Origin: a virus
DNA: 64,000 nucleotides
IMG/VR virus record: IMGVR_UViG_3300013093_003863
Coordinates: 1 to 64,000 of that record
Strand: one strand, 5' to 3'
In this document: positions 26,249 through 35,106 of the stretch, piece by piece
Position numbering within the stretch: the first letter of the stretch is position 1
Layout: every line of letters begins with the position of its first letter
The notes under the pieces: generated by a model
Database searches by the model: none
The model's input: only the letters and a program-made list of their open reading frames with translations
What the model was told of the DNA's origin: nothing
Made by a program: the position numbers and the translations under genes

Positions 26249-26476
26249 CTAAGGTAGGTGTCTGTTGACCAAATCCAATACTTCTTGTAATGTGCTTACT
26301 GCGATATCATCATTGGGGATTGTGATTTTATATTCGTCTTCGAGTCTAAACACCAACTCCATTCGAGCTAGACTGTCTATACCCAAACTGTCCAAAGTGG
26401 TGGATAAAGTCCAATTGGTGGCATCAAGATCTTGGTCCTGGGCTATAAAATCAAACAATTGTTGTGGTGTTATCAT
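26249..26476 (-). CDS. Acyl carrier protein-like
   Basis: 75 residues from the ATG at 26476. TLDSLGIDSLARMELVFRLE holds the D-S-L motif whose Ser is modified with 4'-phosphopantetheine, and the length is that of a standalone ACP. It would carry acyl or aminoacyl groups on a thioester. No partner synthase is recognised in this window, so its client is unknown. It has no Shine-Dalgarno; a late-type ACTAAGTA box lies 5 nt before the ATG and similar hairpins flank the gene. Confidence 0.78.
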   Translation of the reverse strand: MITPQQLFDFIAQDQDLDATNWTLSTTLDSLGIDSLARMELVFRLEDEYKITIPNDDIAVSTLQEVLDLVNRHLP

Positions 26477-26481
26477 ATAAA

Positions 26482-26504
26482 TACTTAGTGCCGTTGCGAT
26501 ACGG
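26482..26504 (-). promoter_or_regulatory. Late-type box plus hairpin upstream of ACP
   Basis: Minus-strand ACTAAGTA (26482-26489) lies 5 nt before the ACP ATG. Just upstream, CCGTTGCGATACGG (26491-26504, plus strand) forms a short stem and repeats the first ten bases of the hairpin at 26231-26245 downstream of the gene. Confidence 0.4.
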
Positions 26505-26600
26505 ACCGATAAAGATTTGAAGAACCTGAGGATTTTCCGTGTCTCTCCTCTGGGCAACAACGAATTGGCAGACGAGCTTCATTAATTATCACGGCACGCT

Positions 26601-29600
26601 TTATGCACCACGCCACTGTGCATACAATCCAGTTACGTACATCATATCGTATTCACCATAATAGAGTTTGTTTAATTCGGTTTTTACTGCTGGAGTCAAT
26701 GATCCGGTACCGGGCACCACGTCAAAAGCAAAAATCATATTGCCATCTTCGTCGTCTCCAAGATAGTCACCGCCCAATCGTCCCATTACAATATCAATAT
26801 TTTTATCAACTATCGCGTTTCTTCTTTTTGCCCTTGCAAGATCATCGGCATTTTTTTGTTTGTGTAACTTTTTATATTTAAGATCACTATTTTCCAATTC
26901 TACGTAGCCGCGAACTTCAACCCCGGGAATTTGTGCTAGACTCATCCAATTACGTTTACCGCCGGGTGTTTGTTGTGATCCAGCAAGCAAGGTTATTTTT
27001 AATATGCTTAGTGCAACACCATACAGGGCTTTGGCAATGCCCTGTCCTCGATAATCTTCATCCACTGTGACGGTACTCACTTGGTATGCATTATTGATAG
27101 GAAAACCTACCCGCATCAATTTCAATTGTCCGACGGCTTCTTGCCCTGATTGATCTAATATTCTTATTTCTAAAAAACGCCCAGTGTCAATGGTGGCATA
27201 ATTTAATCCACTGCCACCCGGTAACGGTTTTATATTCTTTTGGCTTACTGCCCTGGGATCGGTATACCTAGGATGTTTTAACACATCTTTACCACCTGTA
27301 TATTGATATGATTGTAAATTTTCAATTTCGGTTATCTCGTCTTCGCTTATGGCACCGATACCTATACCAATACCGGCACTAGCCAATGTATATTTTACAG
27401 TGTCGATCCAGTTTTTGCCGTTGACTCGACTCACCACAGTAGGTATAACAGTATTCAATACTGCCTGTAACAACATGTTGGTCTGTGCTGGAGAAAGTTG
27501 TACATTTTGCGCTATATGCAACAAGCCACCAGTTAATAGTGTACCAATGGTTGTTATTACACCACCTTGTATATAAGGATTTGTTTTGGCTTTGACTAGA
27601 ATTTCTTTAACTTGTCCACGAACTGAAGGATCGGCTTTGGCTAATAATGCTTGTGCTTGTTCAACGTAATTGTCAACAGGTTGTCGAGCGACTTCGCCAA
27701 CCTCATCTTGGTAAAAATCTATTACAGCATCAGTAACTTGATTAGCAACTTCGGATTCAAATAAACTTTCATCTACGGCACGTGCATACTCTGTAGCATG
27801 TCCACTGCGGTCTACATGCCAAGCATAAAATCTAATATCAGGATATTCTTGGTGTAACTTTAAAAATGATTCCAAATTGGGCTTTGAATCATCGTACATA
27901 ATTGCTTTGTTATAAGGATATCCTGTTAACAATCTACGTATAATACGTGCTTTCTTTTCATCAATTGGCACAGGATCTTGATCATTTCCTGCACGGTACA
28001 CATGTACCTTGTTCATATCTATGTGCCATTGTTCAAATGTTTTTAAGAATATTTCTTTATTGTTAAAGTCACTTCTAGCAGTAACCATTACAACTTTATT
28101 ACCGGTTGCAATATCATTTTTCAATTGCTCAATCATGGGTGCAATTGGTTGTGCATGTTTGAAAAAGTCTTCGGCATCTCTAAATGCACCAAAGTCAAAT
28201 TCTTCGCCGGGTTGCTTTTTGTACAATGTAAACTCGTGACTGTCTAGGGTCTTGACAGTTTTACCATTGCGAACTACACCAACTCGAGTATTAGTAGTTA
28301 CTAGCGTATCGTCAATGTCAAATATAACTAATTTCTTTTCGCCAACAGCTTCGTCAACGCCTTCTTTGGCATGTTTCTTTTTGCCAGCTTTCATATTAGC
28401 CAACCAGTGTGCCATACGAGCTTTCTCTCCCGTACTATGTTTGGCCGTTTTACGTAGGCTACTTACACTTGCTTTAGTATTAACACCACTGCGTTTAGCC
28501 AATCCTTTGCGTCCAGGATGCTTACCATCGGCAAAGTTTTCGCTCATGATCCAAGTGTCGGGAATTTGTTTATACTTTTCTACCCAGAGATCATGCATTT
28601 TTTGTCCGCTTATACCATGACTCTTGGCTACACGTGTCATGATCTTGTCTATGATATCGTATACTTTGTCGTCATTGTCGTCGACTGCTTGTATCTGTTT
28701 TTTATGTGCTTCCAATGCGGCACGTAATTCTTCTACGGCATCTTTATCTTTGTCATGATCCATGTTTTCGTCTACTTTGTTTTGACTTTGAACATAGTCA
28801 ATAGCGGATTGTACTATGACTTGATCTATCCCGAGACAGTTTTTGCGATCGCTATAGCCCTGTTTATCCATTGCGTGGAGATAGGGATATATTCCTTGGA
28901 TTTTTGGGAATAGTCCCATTTGCCAGGCCAGCTCAAAACTTATTTCTCCCCTTGGACTATACCATTCGGGATCATGACGCCATTTAATTCCAAAATTGGG
29001 TTTGACACCGTTGGGCCCTTTCACTGGTGGACCGTTATAAAATACTCCGGCACTGTTAAATTCAAGACGTGTATTATTGAAGGTCATCATGTATTCGCCA
29101 TCACCTTTAGACCACATGCGATAATTCATTTTATTTAACAGTGCCACAACTGCGGGATCTTGTGAGGGATCTTGTGCGGGTGCTTCTTTAAGAGGTGGAG
29201 CCGGTCTAAATTCAAACATGTCGGCTTCAACGTCCGAATACTTGCTGACAAGTTTTGCTATAACAGGATCCATTGCCTTGTAGGGAATGTTGTGTGCTAT
29301 TTGAATTGGTTTAGCGTTGGGTCGGCGTAGATTTAGATAAAGATTGATTCTGTCAGGATGTATGATTTTACCTTCGTCGACATCATTTTCCCAGACATTT
29401 TGTTCGGGACGATGTTTAGCCCAAAAGCCGGCGCCAGCATCAGTTTGTTGCCCACTGCGGCGGATTTTATAGCCTTTGCTTTTCACATAGTCATACATGG
29501 TTTGAGCAATGCCTTGCCCACGATAGCGTTCTTCAACTTCTAGGTCTTGTGGTAGTAATTCGTCACCATCAAAAGCAAATAACACATGACCCAACTCACG

Positions 29601-30101
29601 ACCGTTGCTTGTAGCCGTAACATACATTACTTGATTATCGTAATCGTCATCATCAACGTATTCATCGTCTTTTTGTATTTCAATAGAAATATCTATACCG
29701 TTAAATGCTTCTTCAGTTATGCCACTTTTTTTTAAACCAAAGTATTCGGGATTGGCCTCGGCAAAGTCACGCATGACAACACCGGCATTGGCATTGGCTT
29801 CGTTTTCTTGTGGAGTACCAGTTTCGCCTGCAGCTGCAGTCAACTCTCCGGCTAAGTTTTGTTTATGATGTGTTAGTTCGTGTGCAAGAGTGCGTAGCAC
29901 ATCTATGGGATTGCGATTGGCAATGACAACATTTAGTGTTTTTGTTTCTGGGTTATACTGCCCAAAAGTTGTATCAACAGGAGCATCTAGCAATGTGATT
30001 TCAGGAAGTTCTTTAATTCCCAATTGCTCAGCGATCCAAGGAATGTACTTTTGTACAAATGCCCGGTTGTCGCTTTCTTTAGAATACTCTTTTGCTCGCA
30101 T
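26601..30101 (-). CDS. Giant multidomain polyprotein: zincin, GNAT, HAD phosphatase, second GNAT; capsid-targeted
   Basis: 1166 residues. It starts MRAKEYSKES, like the T4 capsid-targeting peptide. Domains in order: zincin with HELTHH at 74-79; GNAT around 140-230 (ERYRGQGIAQ); unknown domain 260-450; a basic region near 500-580; HAD phosphatase 590-750 (VIFDIDDTL, VMVTARSD, IMYDDSKPN), like polynucleotide 3'-phosphatase types; a hydrophobic Gly-rich helix near 845; and a second GNAT around 980-1070 (DEDYRGQGIAKALY). Between domains are ITEEA, VDEG, LKEA, VDEA and VDES, candidate prohead-protease sites. Likely packaged, cut and injected; no domain's target is known. Confidence 0.75.
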   Translation of the reverse strand: MRAKEYSKESDNRAFVQKYIPWIAEQLGIKELPEITLLDAPVDTTFGQYNPETKTLNVVIANRNPIDVLRTLAHELTHHKQNLAGELTAAAGETGTPQENEANANAGVVMRDFAEANPEYFGLKKSGITEEAFNGIDISIEIQKDDEYVDDDDYDNQVMYVTATSNGRELGHVLFAFDGDELLPQDLEVEERYRGQGIAQTMYDYVKSKGYKIRRSGQQTDAGAGFWAKHRPEQNVWENDVDEGKIIHPDRINLYLNLRRPNAKPIQIAHNIPYKAMDPVIAKLVSKYSDVEADMFEFRPAPPLKEAPAQDPSQDPAVVALLNKMNYRMWSKGDGEYMMTFNNTRLEFNSAGVFYNGPPVKGPNGVKPNFGIKWRHDPEWYSPRGEISFELAWQMGLFPKIQGIYPYLHAMDKQGYSDRKNCLGIDQVIVQSAIDYVQSQNKVDENMDHDKDKDAVEELRAALEAHKKQIQAVDDNDDKVYDIIDKIMTRVAKSHGISGQKMHDLWVEKYKQIPDTWIMSENFADGKHPGRKGLAKRSGVNTKASVSSLRKTAKHSTGEKARMAHWLANMKAGKKKHAKEGVDEAVGEKKLVIFDIDDTLVTTNTRVGVVRNGKTVKTLDSHEFTLYKKQPGEEFDFGAFRDAEDFFKHAQPIAPMIEQLKNDIATGNKVVMVTARSDFNNKEIFLKTFEQWHIDMNKVHVYRAGNDQDPVPIDEKKARIIRRLLTGYPYNKAIMYDDSKPNLESFLKLHQEYPDIRFYAWHVDRSGHATEYARAVDESLFESEVANQVTDAVIDFYQDEVGEVARQPVDNYVEQAQALLAKADPSVRGQVKEILVKAKTNPYIQGGVITTIGTLLTGGLLHIAQNVQLSPAQTNMLLQAVLNTVIPTVVSRVNGKNWIDTVKYTLASAGIGIGIGAISEDEITEIENLQSYQYTGGKDVLKHPRYTDPRAVSQKNIKPLPGGSGLNYATIDTGRFLEIRILDQSGQEAVGQLKLMRVGFPINNAYQVSTVTVDEDYRGQGIAKALYGVALSILKITLLAGSQQTPGGKRNWMSLAQIPGVEVRGYVELENSDLKYKKLHKQKNADDLARAKRRNAIVDKNIDIVMGRLGGDYLGDDEDGNMIFAFDVVPGTGSLTPAVKTELNKLYYGEYDMMYVTGLYAQWRGA

Positions 30102-30107
30102 AATGAG

Positions 30108-30115
30108 TATTTAGT
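30108..30115 (-). promoter_or_regulatory. Late-type box (ACTAAATA) 6 nt before ATG
   Basis: Minus-strand ACTAAATA includes the TAA stop of the upstream gene and is followed by CTCATT and the ATG at 30101. No Shine-Dalgarno is present. Geometry predicts a leaderless late transcript. Confidence 0.5.
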
Positions 30116-31307
30116 GGAACATCAAGAAGCTATTCATAACATCACGTCGATTAGCTGCTCTGTCGCCGTGTCCGCTGGCAAATACTACCACATTCCATTT
30201 ACGTACTGGTCCTACTGGAATTTTCAACATTTCATCGTAGCTGATAATAGTATTGGGACGTATAGGTTGACTACTTTCCGCACCAAACGTTTTAATTAAA
30301 CGTTGTTTAAATTCTTCCCAAGCTTCGGGTGATTTAAATTGTGTACGCCCTTCGGCATCCTTGATGGCCTTGCCTTTGGGATTGGTTACAATCAAGTCTC
30401 TAAACATATCTTTAGGCACTTCAAATGCTTGTTTAACTGTACCGCCACCGGCAATGTGTTGCTTGATTGGTTTGACTTCGCGACTTTTAGCTCCGCCACT
30501 GTGCTGAATTTCAAAGTTGTCGGGCAAGTTGGCCAATGCTGCCATGGCCATCTTGGTATAAGCATAAAAATCCACATCCGGATAGTCACGTGCTACTTGT
30601 AATGCCATGTCTAAATATTCTTTACTGAAGAAGTCACCAGCATCATGCCAACGTACTACAAGTTTCATTCCTTTAGCAGCAAGTCCGCTTTTGATTTTAT
30701 CAATGTTGGCTCGTAACATAGCAAACCACTCTTCGGGATGATTAATCAAAAAGTTAAGACTACGAGCAGCACTCATGCTACTGGCCGGGAACATTACATA
30801 GCCGCCTTTTCGTGCATAACAAAACAGTTGACAAGCACCGGCTCCGGGACAGGTTACAATTTCCACAAAGTCACCGGTCGCTTCGTCCATGATAATTCCG
30901 GCCAGCGCAGGTAGTGTTAGGTCCAATACTACCTCGCCCTCAGTGGCACTTTTTAACATTTTGGCGTTGGGACTGTCCAGTATGCTTTTGGGTCTAGCCA
31001 TTATTTGTCTAGCCAAGTCATCTAAATCCCATTCATTGACCGGATTGCCTTCATCATCCACTTGATCATCTTTGGTAATGGCCTTGATATTACTGCCATG
31101 TATTATACCAGCAAAACGATCTTGTTTGGTTTGAGTGTCGGTCTTGATTCGTTCAGCGCGACTTTGCATTGTGCCACGATCAAGTCTACGATGCGGAGCA
31201 TTTAGTCCAATGGCTTCATCAACTTCGCCGCCGATGTGTAGGGGCTTGACTGTGAATCCACCTAGTTTGGTGCCCTTGGATTCGATTAAAAATTCACTTG
31301 CTCTCAT
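30111..31307 (-). CDS. GP88-family protein with capsid-targeting-like N-terminus
   Basis: 398 residues from the ATG at 31307 (ATGA overlap with dps). The N-terminus MRASEFLIES matches M-[RK]-x-x-E-F-x-x-E. VTCPGAGACQLFCYARKGGY followed by Ser/Ala/Asn-rich helices is the signature of the phage gene-product-88 family, whose activity is not established; its clustered Cys suggest metal binding. A GGEVDEAIG segment near residue 30 is a candidate cleavage site. Likely an internal virion protein. Confidence 0.7.
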   Translation of the reverse strand: MRASEFLIESKGTKLGGFTVKPLHIGGEVDEAIGLNAPHRRLDRGTMQSRAERIKTDTQTKQDRFAGIIHGSNIKAITKDDQVDDEGNPVNEWDLDDLARQIMARPKSILDSPNAKMLKSATEGEVVLDLTLPALAGIIMDEATGDFVEIVTCPGAGACQLFCYARKGGYVMFPASSMSAARSLNFLINHPEEWFAMLRANIDKIKSGLAAKGMKLVVRWHDAGDFFSKEYLDMALQVARDYPDVDFYAYTKMAMAALANLPDNFEIQHSGGAKSREVKPIKQHIAGGGTVKQAFEVPKDMFRDLIVTNPKGKAIKDAEGRTQFKSPEAWEEFKQRLIKTFGAESSQPIRPNTIISYDEMLKIPVGPVRKWNVVVFASGHGDRAANRRDVMNSFLMFH

Positions 31308-31741
31308 TTTGCTGTTGCTCGTAGCATCCATGCATGTTTACGGAACGCATCAATACGTTCGGCCAAAAAGTTACTGAATCCATGTTCGCCAGCCGATTCG
31401 GCCAAGTCATAGACAACTTTGATTATGCCTATCATGTGTTCGGCATCTTCTAGTAATACGAGCACCATTTCTTCTGGTGGAAGAATTTGTGTTTCGTCTG
31501 CAATTTCGGTTAATGCACTGAAGCGTGTGTAACTGGCTGGAACATATCCACCACTTTTGCGAATGTTTTCGGCAAAATCGTCAATGCTACCGTAAACTTC
31601 CTCGTATATTTTTTGAAATAGTTTGTGGTATTGATAAAATGCAGCACCTTCTACGTTCCAGTGAAAGTTGTGACTTTTTAAATAAAAACTAAAACTGCTG
31701 GCAAAAGCAATTTTAGAGGAGTTAATTAATTCTTCGTTCAT
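31304..31741 (-). CDS. dps: Dps-like miniferritin
   Basis: 145 residues. KSHNFHWNVEGAAFYQYHKL and VYGSIDDFAENIRKSGGYVP carry the ferroxidase-site ligands of Dps (H...H-x-D, D-x-x-AE). Dps proteins form 12-mers that store iron, detoxify peroxide and can coat DNA. It lies between polyprotein genes but lacks their N-terminal peptide. ACTAAATA is 6 nt before the ATG and no Shine-Dalgarno is seen. Confidence 0.85.
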   Translation of the reverse strand: MNEELINSSKIAFASSFSFYLKSHNFHWNVEGAAFYQYHKLFQKIYEEVYGSIDDFAENIRKSGGYVPASYTRFSALTEIADETQILPPEEMVLVLLEDAEHMIGIIKVVYDLAESAGEHGFSNFLAERIDAFRKHAWMLRATAK

Positions 31742-31747
31742 AATGTA

Positions 31748-31755
31748 TATTTAGT
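31748..31755 (-). promoter_or_regulatory. Late-type box (ACTAAATA) 6 nt before dps
   Basis: The same octamer and spacing as at 30108-30115, again overlapping the TAA stop of the upstream gene, followed by TACATT and ATG. Confidence 0.5.
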
Positions 31756-34195
31756 CAAAGTATCCGGCACGTCGCATTTCGGCCAAACGCACTGCCATTA
31801 AACGTTGTTGGCGACGTTCAGCAATGCCCATGGGCTTTTGATATTGGCTGGTCATTGGAGTAGGCCCGGACAATTTAGAAACATTTACACGTTGATTGCC
31901 GGGCGGAACTGGACTTGATGAATCATCGGGACCGGCTCCCACTGCAGGATCTGCAGCATTGTACTCGTTCAATTCAATTCCGTAGTGTTTGCATACTTTT
32001 AACAATTCGTCGTATGTGAGTAATTCTAAATGACTTACATCCACTTTGTGCTTTAACTGGTCAATCAAGGACTGTCTACTGGGACCATCTTCGTCAAGAC
32101 CGGGTGTTCCGGGAATAGCACTTGTACTATCGTTTGGAACCATATGGCCATCCGCATATTCCATTACTTGCCCTTGGCCATGCCAAGCATCACCTTCACC
32201 GTGCCATGAATCTTCGTCGACGTCGTTTTCGTTCATGCCCATGGCATTGTCGATTCTGGTTTCGGCTTTGGTTTTATAGTAGTATTTGGGTCCGCCTTCT
32301 TTGGGATCAACAGCTCGCCACATGAACAATTCTTTGCCGTCTACGTTCATCAACTTGGCAGCACCCGGCACTGACATTTCTCTTGGGGCATGATGAAACG
32401 AATAGCCTTTATAGTCAATGTCTTGGTTGCCCATCATGCCAGCAACACCGGCTGCACCCAATGTAAATGCACCCAGTGCGTTTGCAAATTTGCCTTCTTC
32501 TACACCTTCAACTGTTGGTGGTTTGCCAGTAATGTACATTTTCCACTCTTTTCCAGTTTGTGCAGTTTTACGAGCACACATCTCTCGCATCTTTTGTTTT
32601 TGTTCAAACCATGCTTTACTGTTTTCGGGACCGGCACCGGGAAAAATCTTCCAAGTACGCCCATTGATCTGTATTTCAATGTTGGCAGTGCCCATTGGCT
32701 CGTCCTGACCTTTTTTGTGGCCTAATACTTGTTTACCAAATTTGGCAGTGTGTGGTTCAAATTCTGCTTCAGCTACACCTTGCTCTTTAATTTTTAAATT
32801 TTTAAATTGATTCATGCTACTGCCAAACATATTGTCAATTGCAGCTCTTGTTCTTTCTTGGTCTTGCCGTTTTTGCTCGCGTCTATCTGCGGTGGCTTGT
32901 TTTTTGGTGCCCGTTTTAATAGTCGTCATCATGTGGTCAAAAGGCTTATCGCCTGTGGTCTCAGCCACATCTCGCTCGTATCCGGTTTCTTCAGCTGCAC
33001 CGCCAGCGTCGTGTGCCAATTGTTGTATAGCCGCCCAATACTTACGTGGAGCCGTCATGTCATCGCCATGCCAGCTGATCGCTTTGCCGAATTTGGCCAT
33101 TACTTGATTGTAGGCCTTTTCACTGTCAACGCCAAATGTTACGGTATCATATGATCCTTCCGCCACATCCTGTTGTTTAAGAACAAACACACGTGCAGGA
33201 CTAATAGGTGATTGACCTGCTCGTTGTGATTTTACTAAGACTTGCCAACTTCCAGTCATCATTTCTGGTTCACTAACTACTACACCTCGGTCCCAATACT
33301 GTTTATCATCTCTTGGAGGATTTGGTAGCATGTCTTTTGGGCCTAACCATAACATTACATGAGTTCCTGGTTGTAGTCTTGATTGTGACCCTTCCGCTAC
33401 GCCCTGTTGTTCTCTAACTGCAGGATTGTCAATCTGTTGTGCCACTGCAGTCAAGCCTTCGTTGCCGTTGGTGATCTTTTTGTACATCCATGCTTCTAGT
33501 GGTACGCCCTGTTTAACAGATCGGTAAATCTTTTTTGCAGCCTCGGCTATGGCCCGTAGTTCGCCCAGTGCCATACCGTCCAGTTGTTCATCTTCCATGG
33601 CATAGGCTTCTGTGCCTCCGGTCATCATGGCTTCTTCTACACTCTCACCTAAATCACTGCCTTGAAATTCTATGTGGTCATATGGACTCCAGGGTTGGCC
33701 TGTACGACTGTCTACCTCTTCACCGTTCTCGCCATCATCAGCATATTCATAGTAATCATGACTGGCCATGTCTACACCATCAAAATCTGCGTTGTAGTCA
33801 ATGTAGTATTTTCTTACCTTGCCATCAGGACAATGTACGCCACGACTCAATATTTTTTCCACTGCCACTTGTGCATCAATAACCTTCTTCATTGGGCTAC
33901 CACCTTTTCGGGCTATGTCTGCCAATAGGCTCAGATCCTGTGTGTACCAAGCCTGTGCCAAAGCATGTAGATAACCCATACCATTGTCACCACCGCCGTA
34001 TTCGGGACTGGGTGCAAATTCTTTTAAAGGTTTATTTTTAACACAGTTATTGACCTTGACCTCTTTGCCATAAGTGGGACTGGCCTTTGATCCTTCTTTG
34101 TGCCAACCGGTGCGGCAGTGTTCACGATTGCGTTGTGCTTGAGTGCGTTTGGCTTCTGCAATGCTCATGGCATCTACAATATCATTTAAAAACAT
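31751..34195 (-). CDS. Polyprotein with repeated GVAEG linkers and IAEA targeting site
   Basis: 814 residues. The N-terminus MFLNDIVDAMSIAEAKRTQ ends in I-A-E14|A15, as in the T4 IPIII peptide. Candidate cleavage linkers: VEEA, QGVAEG (E268), QDVAEG (E346), DVAET, QGVAEA (E476), GVEEG, VDED. The pieces between are short (about 60-130 residues): a small beta domain after E268 with a P-x-x-x-L-WLG pattern, a basic helix before E476, and a C-terminal SAP-like helix pair (SHLELLTYDELLKVCKHYGI). No enzyme motif is recognised. Confidence 0.7.
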   Translation of the reverse strand: MFLNDIVDAMSIAEAKRTQAQRNREHCRTGWHKEGSKASPTYGKEVKVNNCVKNKPLKEFAPSPEYGGGDNGMGYLHALAQAWYTQDLSLLADIARKGGSPMKKVIDAQVAVEKILSRGVHCPDGKVRKYYIDYNADFDGVDMASHDYYEYADDGENGEEVDSRTGQPWSPYDHIEFQGSDLGESVEEAMMTGGTEAYAMEDEQLDGMALGELRAIAEAAKKIYRSVKQGVPLEAWMYKKITNGNEGLTAVAQQIDNPAVREQQGVAEGSQSRLQPGTHVMLWLGPKDMLPNPPRDDKQYWDRGVVVSEPEMMTGSWQVLVKSQRAGQSPISPARVFVLKQQDVAEGSYDTVTFGVDSEKAYNQVMAKFGKAISWHGDDMTAPRKYWAAIQQLAHDAGGAAEETGYERDVAETTGDKPFDHMMTTIKTGTKKQATADRREQKRQDQERTRAAIDNMFGSSMNQFKNLKIKEQGVAEAEFEPHTAKFGKQVLGHKKGQDEPMGTANIEIQINGRTWKIFPGAGPENSKAWFEQKQKMREMCARKTAQTGKEWKMYITGKPPTVEGVEEGKFANALGAFTLGAAGVAGMMGNQDIDYKGYSFHHAPREMSVPGAAKLMNVDGKELFMWRAVDPKEGGPKYYYKTKAETRIDNAMGMNENDVDEDSWHGEGDAWHGQGQVMEYADGHMVPNDSTSAIPGTPGLDEDGPSRQSLIDQLKHKVDVSHLELLTYDELLKVCKHYGIELNEYNAADPAVGAGPDDSSSPVPPGNQRVNVSKLSGPTPMTSQYQKPMGIAERRQQRLMAVRLAEMRRAGYFD
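32764..32787 (-). repeat. Linker repeat KEQGVAEAE
   Basis: Minus-strand coding repeat AAAGAGCAAGGTGTAGCTGA and following bases, one copy of the recurring [QE]-Q-[GD]-[VM]-A-E-[GA] linker. Candidate cleavage after E476 of the 814-residue polyprotein. Confidence 0.6.
33154..33177 (-). repeat. Linker repeat QQDVAEGS
   Basis: Second copy: CAACAGGATGTGGCGGAAGG. It shares the CAACAGG...GCGGAAGG core with the copy at 33388, suggesting DNA-level duplication of the linker rather than only protein-level convergence. Confidence 0.6.
33388..33412 (-). repeat. Linker repeat EQQGVAEGS
   Basis: Third copy: CAACAGGGCGTAGCGGAAGG. Candidate cleavage after E268 in the same polyprotein. Confidence 0.6.
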
Positions 34196-35106
34196 TATTT
34201 GACTCCTGCGGCAGCATTTTGTTTTTGTGTTGCCTGTTTAACTGCTGTAGCAATTTGTTGTGATGCTTGTGGATCTAGTAGTGCCGGCCCAAGTTCATCA
34301 GTTACAGTGGCAGCAAACTTTTTAGCTTGTGGGCTCATGCCTTTTCCTGTTGCAGGATCAGCATTGGGAGTGTTTAAAAATTCAGCTCCACCGTTTGCCG
34401 CAGTAGGAACACCACCTACGGGCTTTTTACCAGTGGCTTGAGAAATTTTTTGTAAACCGGTTGTTATTGTTTGTTTTTGCTTTGCTGCCACCTGTGGATT
34501 TTGTTGTTGTCCACCTTGGGCTGGATTACTGGCTCCTGCTTCTTGAACGTAGGCCTTCCACTCGCGTGCAATAGCCTCTTCTATGCTTTCTTCGCAACCA
34601 CCAACACCTTGTCCGGGACGAGGTGGGTTCTTGTCGGTGCCCTTCCAGTAACCACCAAATTTGGCACCACGTGGATTATGTTCAGCCGCCGCCATACTGT
34701 CTTCGTTCTTGGGACGGATGTGATGTTTTTTCATGTTGATGGCCTTGGCAGCCTGTATCTGTGCCGGACTAGCAGCTTCTGCTTGTGTCTGGGCCTGTTG
34801 ATTTTGTGCAACTTGTTGGCTGGGTGGAGTTGTTGCCGGTGGTTTGAATGCAGTTGAGCCTATTTCTTTTTGCACTGTGTATGTTTTACCATCACTAGCC
34901 TTCATTTGCGTAAATGGTTGCAGAGCAAGTTGTTTGGCTACGTCTTGAGGATTGAACCCGTATTTTTTTGCAGCCGTATCCACATCCAAGTAATCCAACT
35001 GCTTGCCAGTTTGTGGATCGGATATGGCCACTGCCTTCATGCCCTGCGGAGCCATTTCATCTAACCGTTTGAATGTGTTTATGATATTGCTAAAATGCTG
35101 ATCCAT
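34195..35106 (-). CDS. Ala/Gln-rich internal-virion-type protein
   Basis: 303 residues. The start MDQHFSNIINTFKRLDEM ends in L-D-E17|M, a weak form of the targeting peptide. SIEEAIAREWKAYVQEAG has two more [IV]-x-E|A sites. The rest is low-complexity Gln/Ala/Pro/Lys, like scaffolding or DNA-binding internal proteins. Overlaps neighbours by TAATG. Confidence 0.6.
   Translation of the reverse strand: MDQHFSNIINTFKRLDEMAPQGMKAVAISDPQTGKQLDYLDVDTAAKKYGFNPQDVAKQLALQPFTQMKASDGKTYTVQKEIGSTAFKPPATTPPSQQVAQNQQAQTQAEAASPAQIQAAKAINMKKHHIRPKNEDSMAAAEHNPRGAKFGGYWKGTDKNPPRPGQGVGGCEESIEEAIAREWKAYVQEAGASNPAQGGQQQNPQVAAKQKQTITTGLQKISQATGKKPVGGVPTAANGGAEFLNTPNADPATGKGMSPQAKKFAATVTDELGPALLDPQASQQIATAVKQATQKQNAAAGVK

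Noticed and set aside
26451-26582. 43-residue open frame upstream of the ACP
   Set aside because: It overlaps the ACP start by 26 bases, has no ribosome site and crosses the hairpin and late box; no support as a gene.
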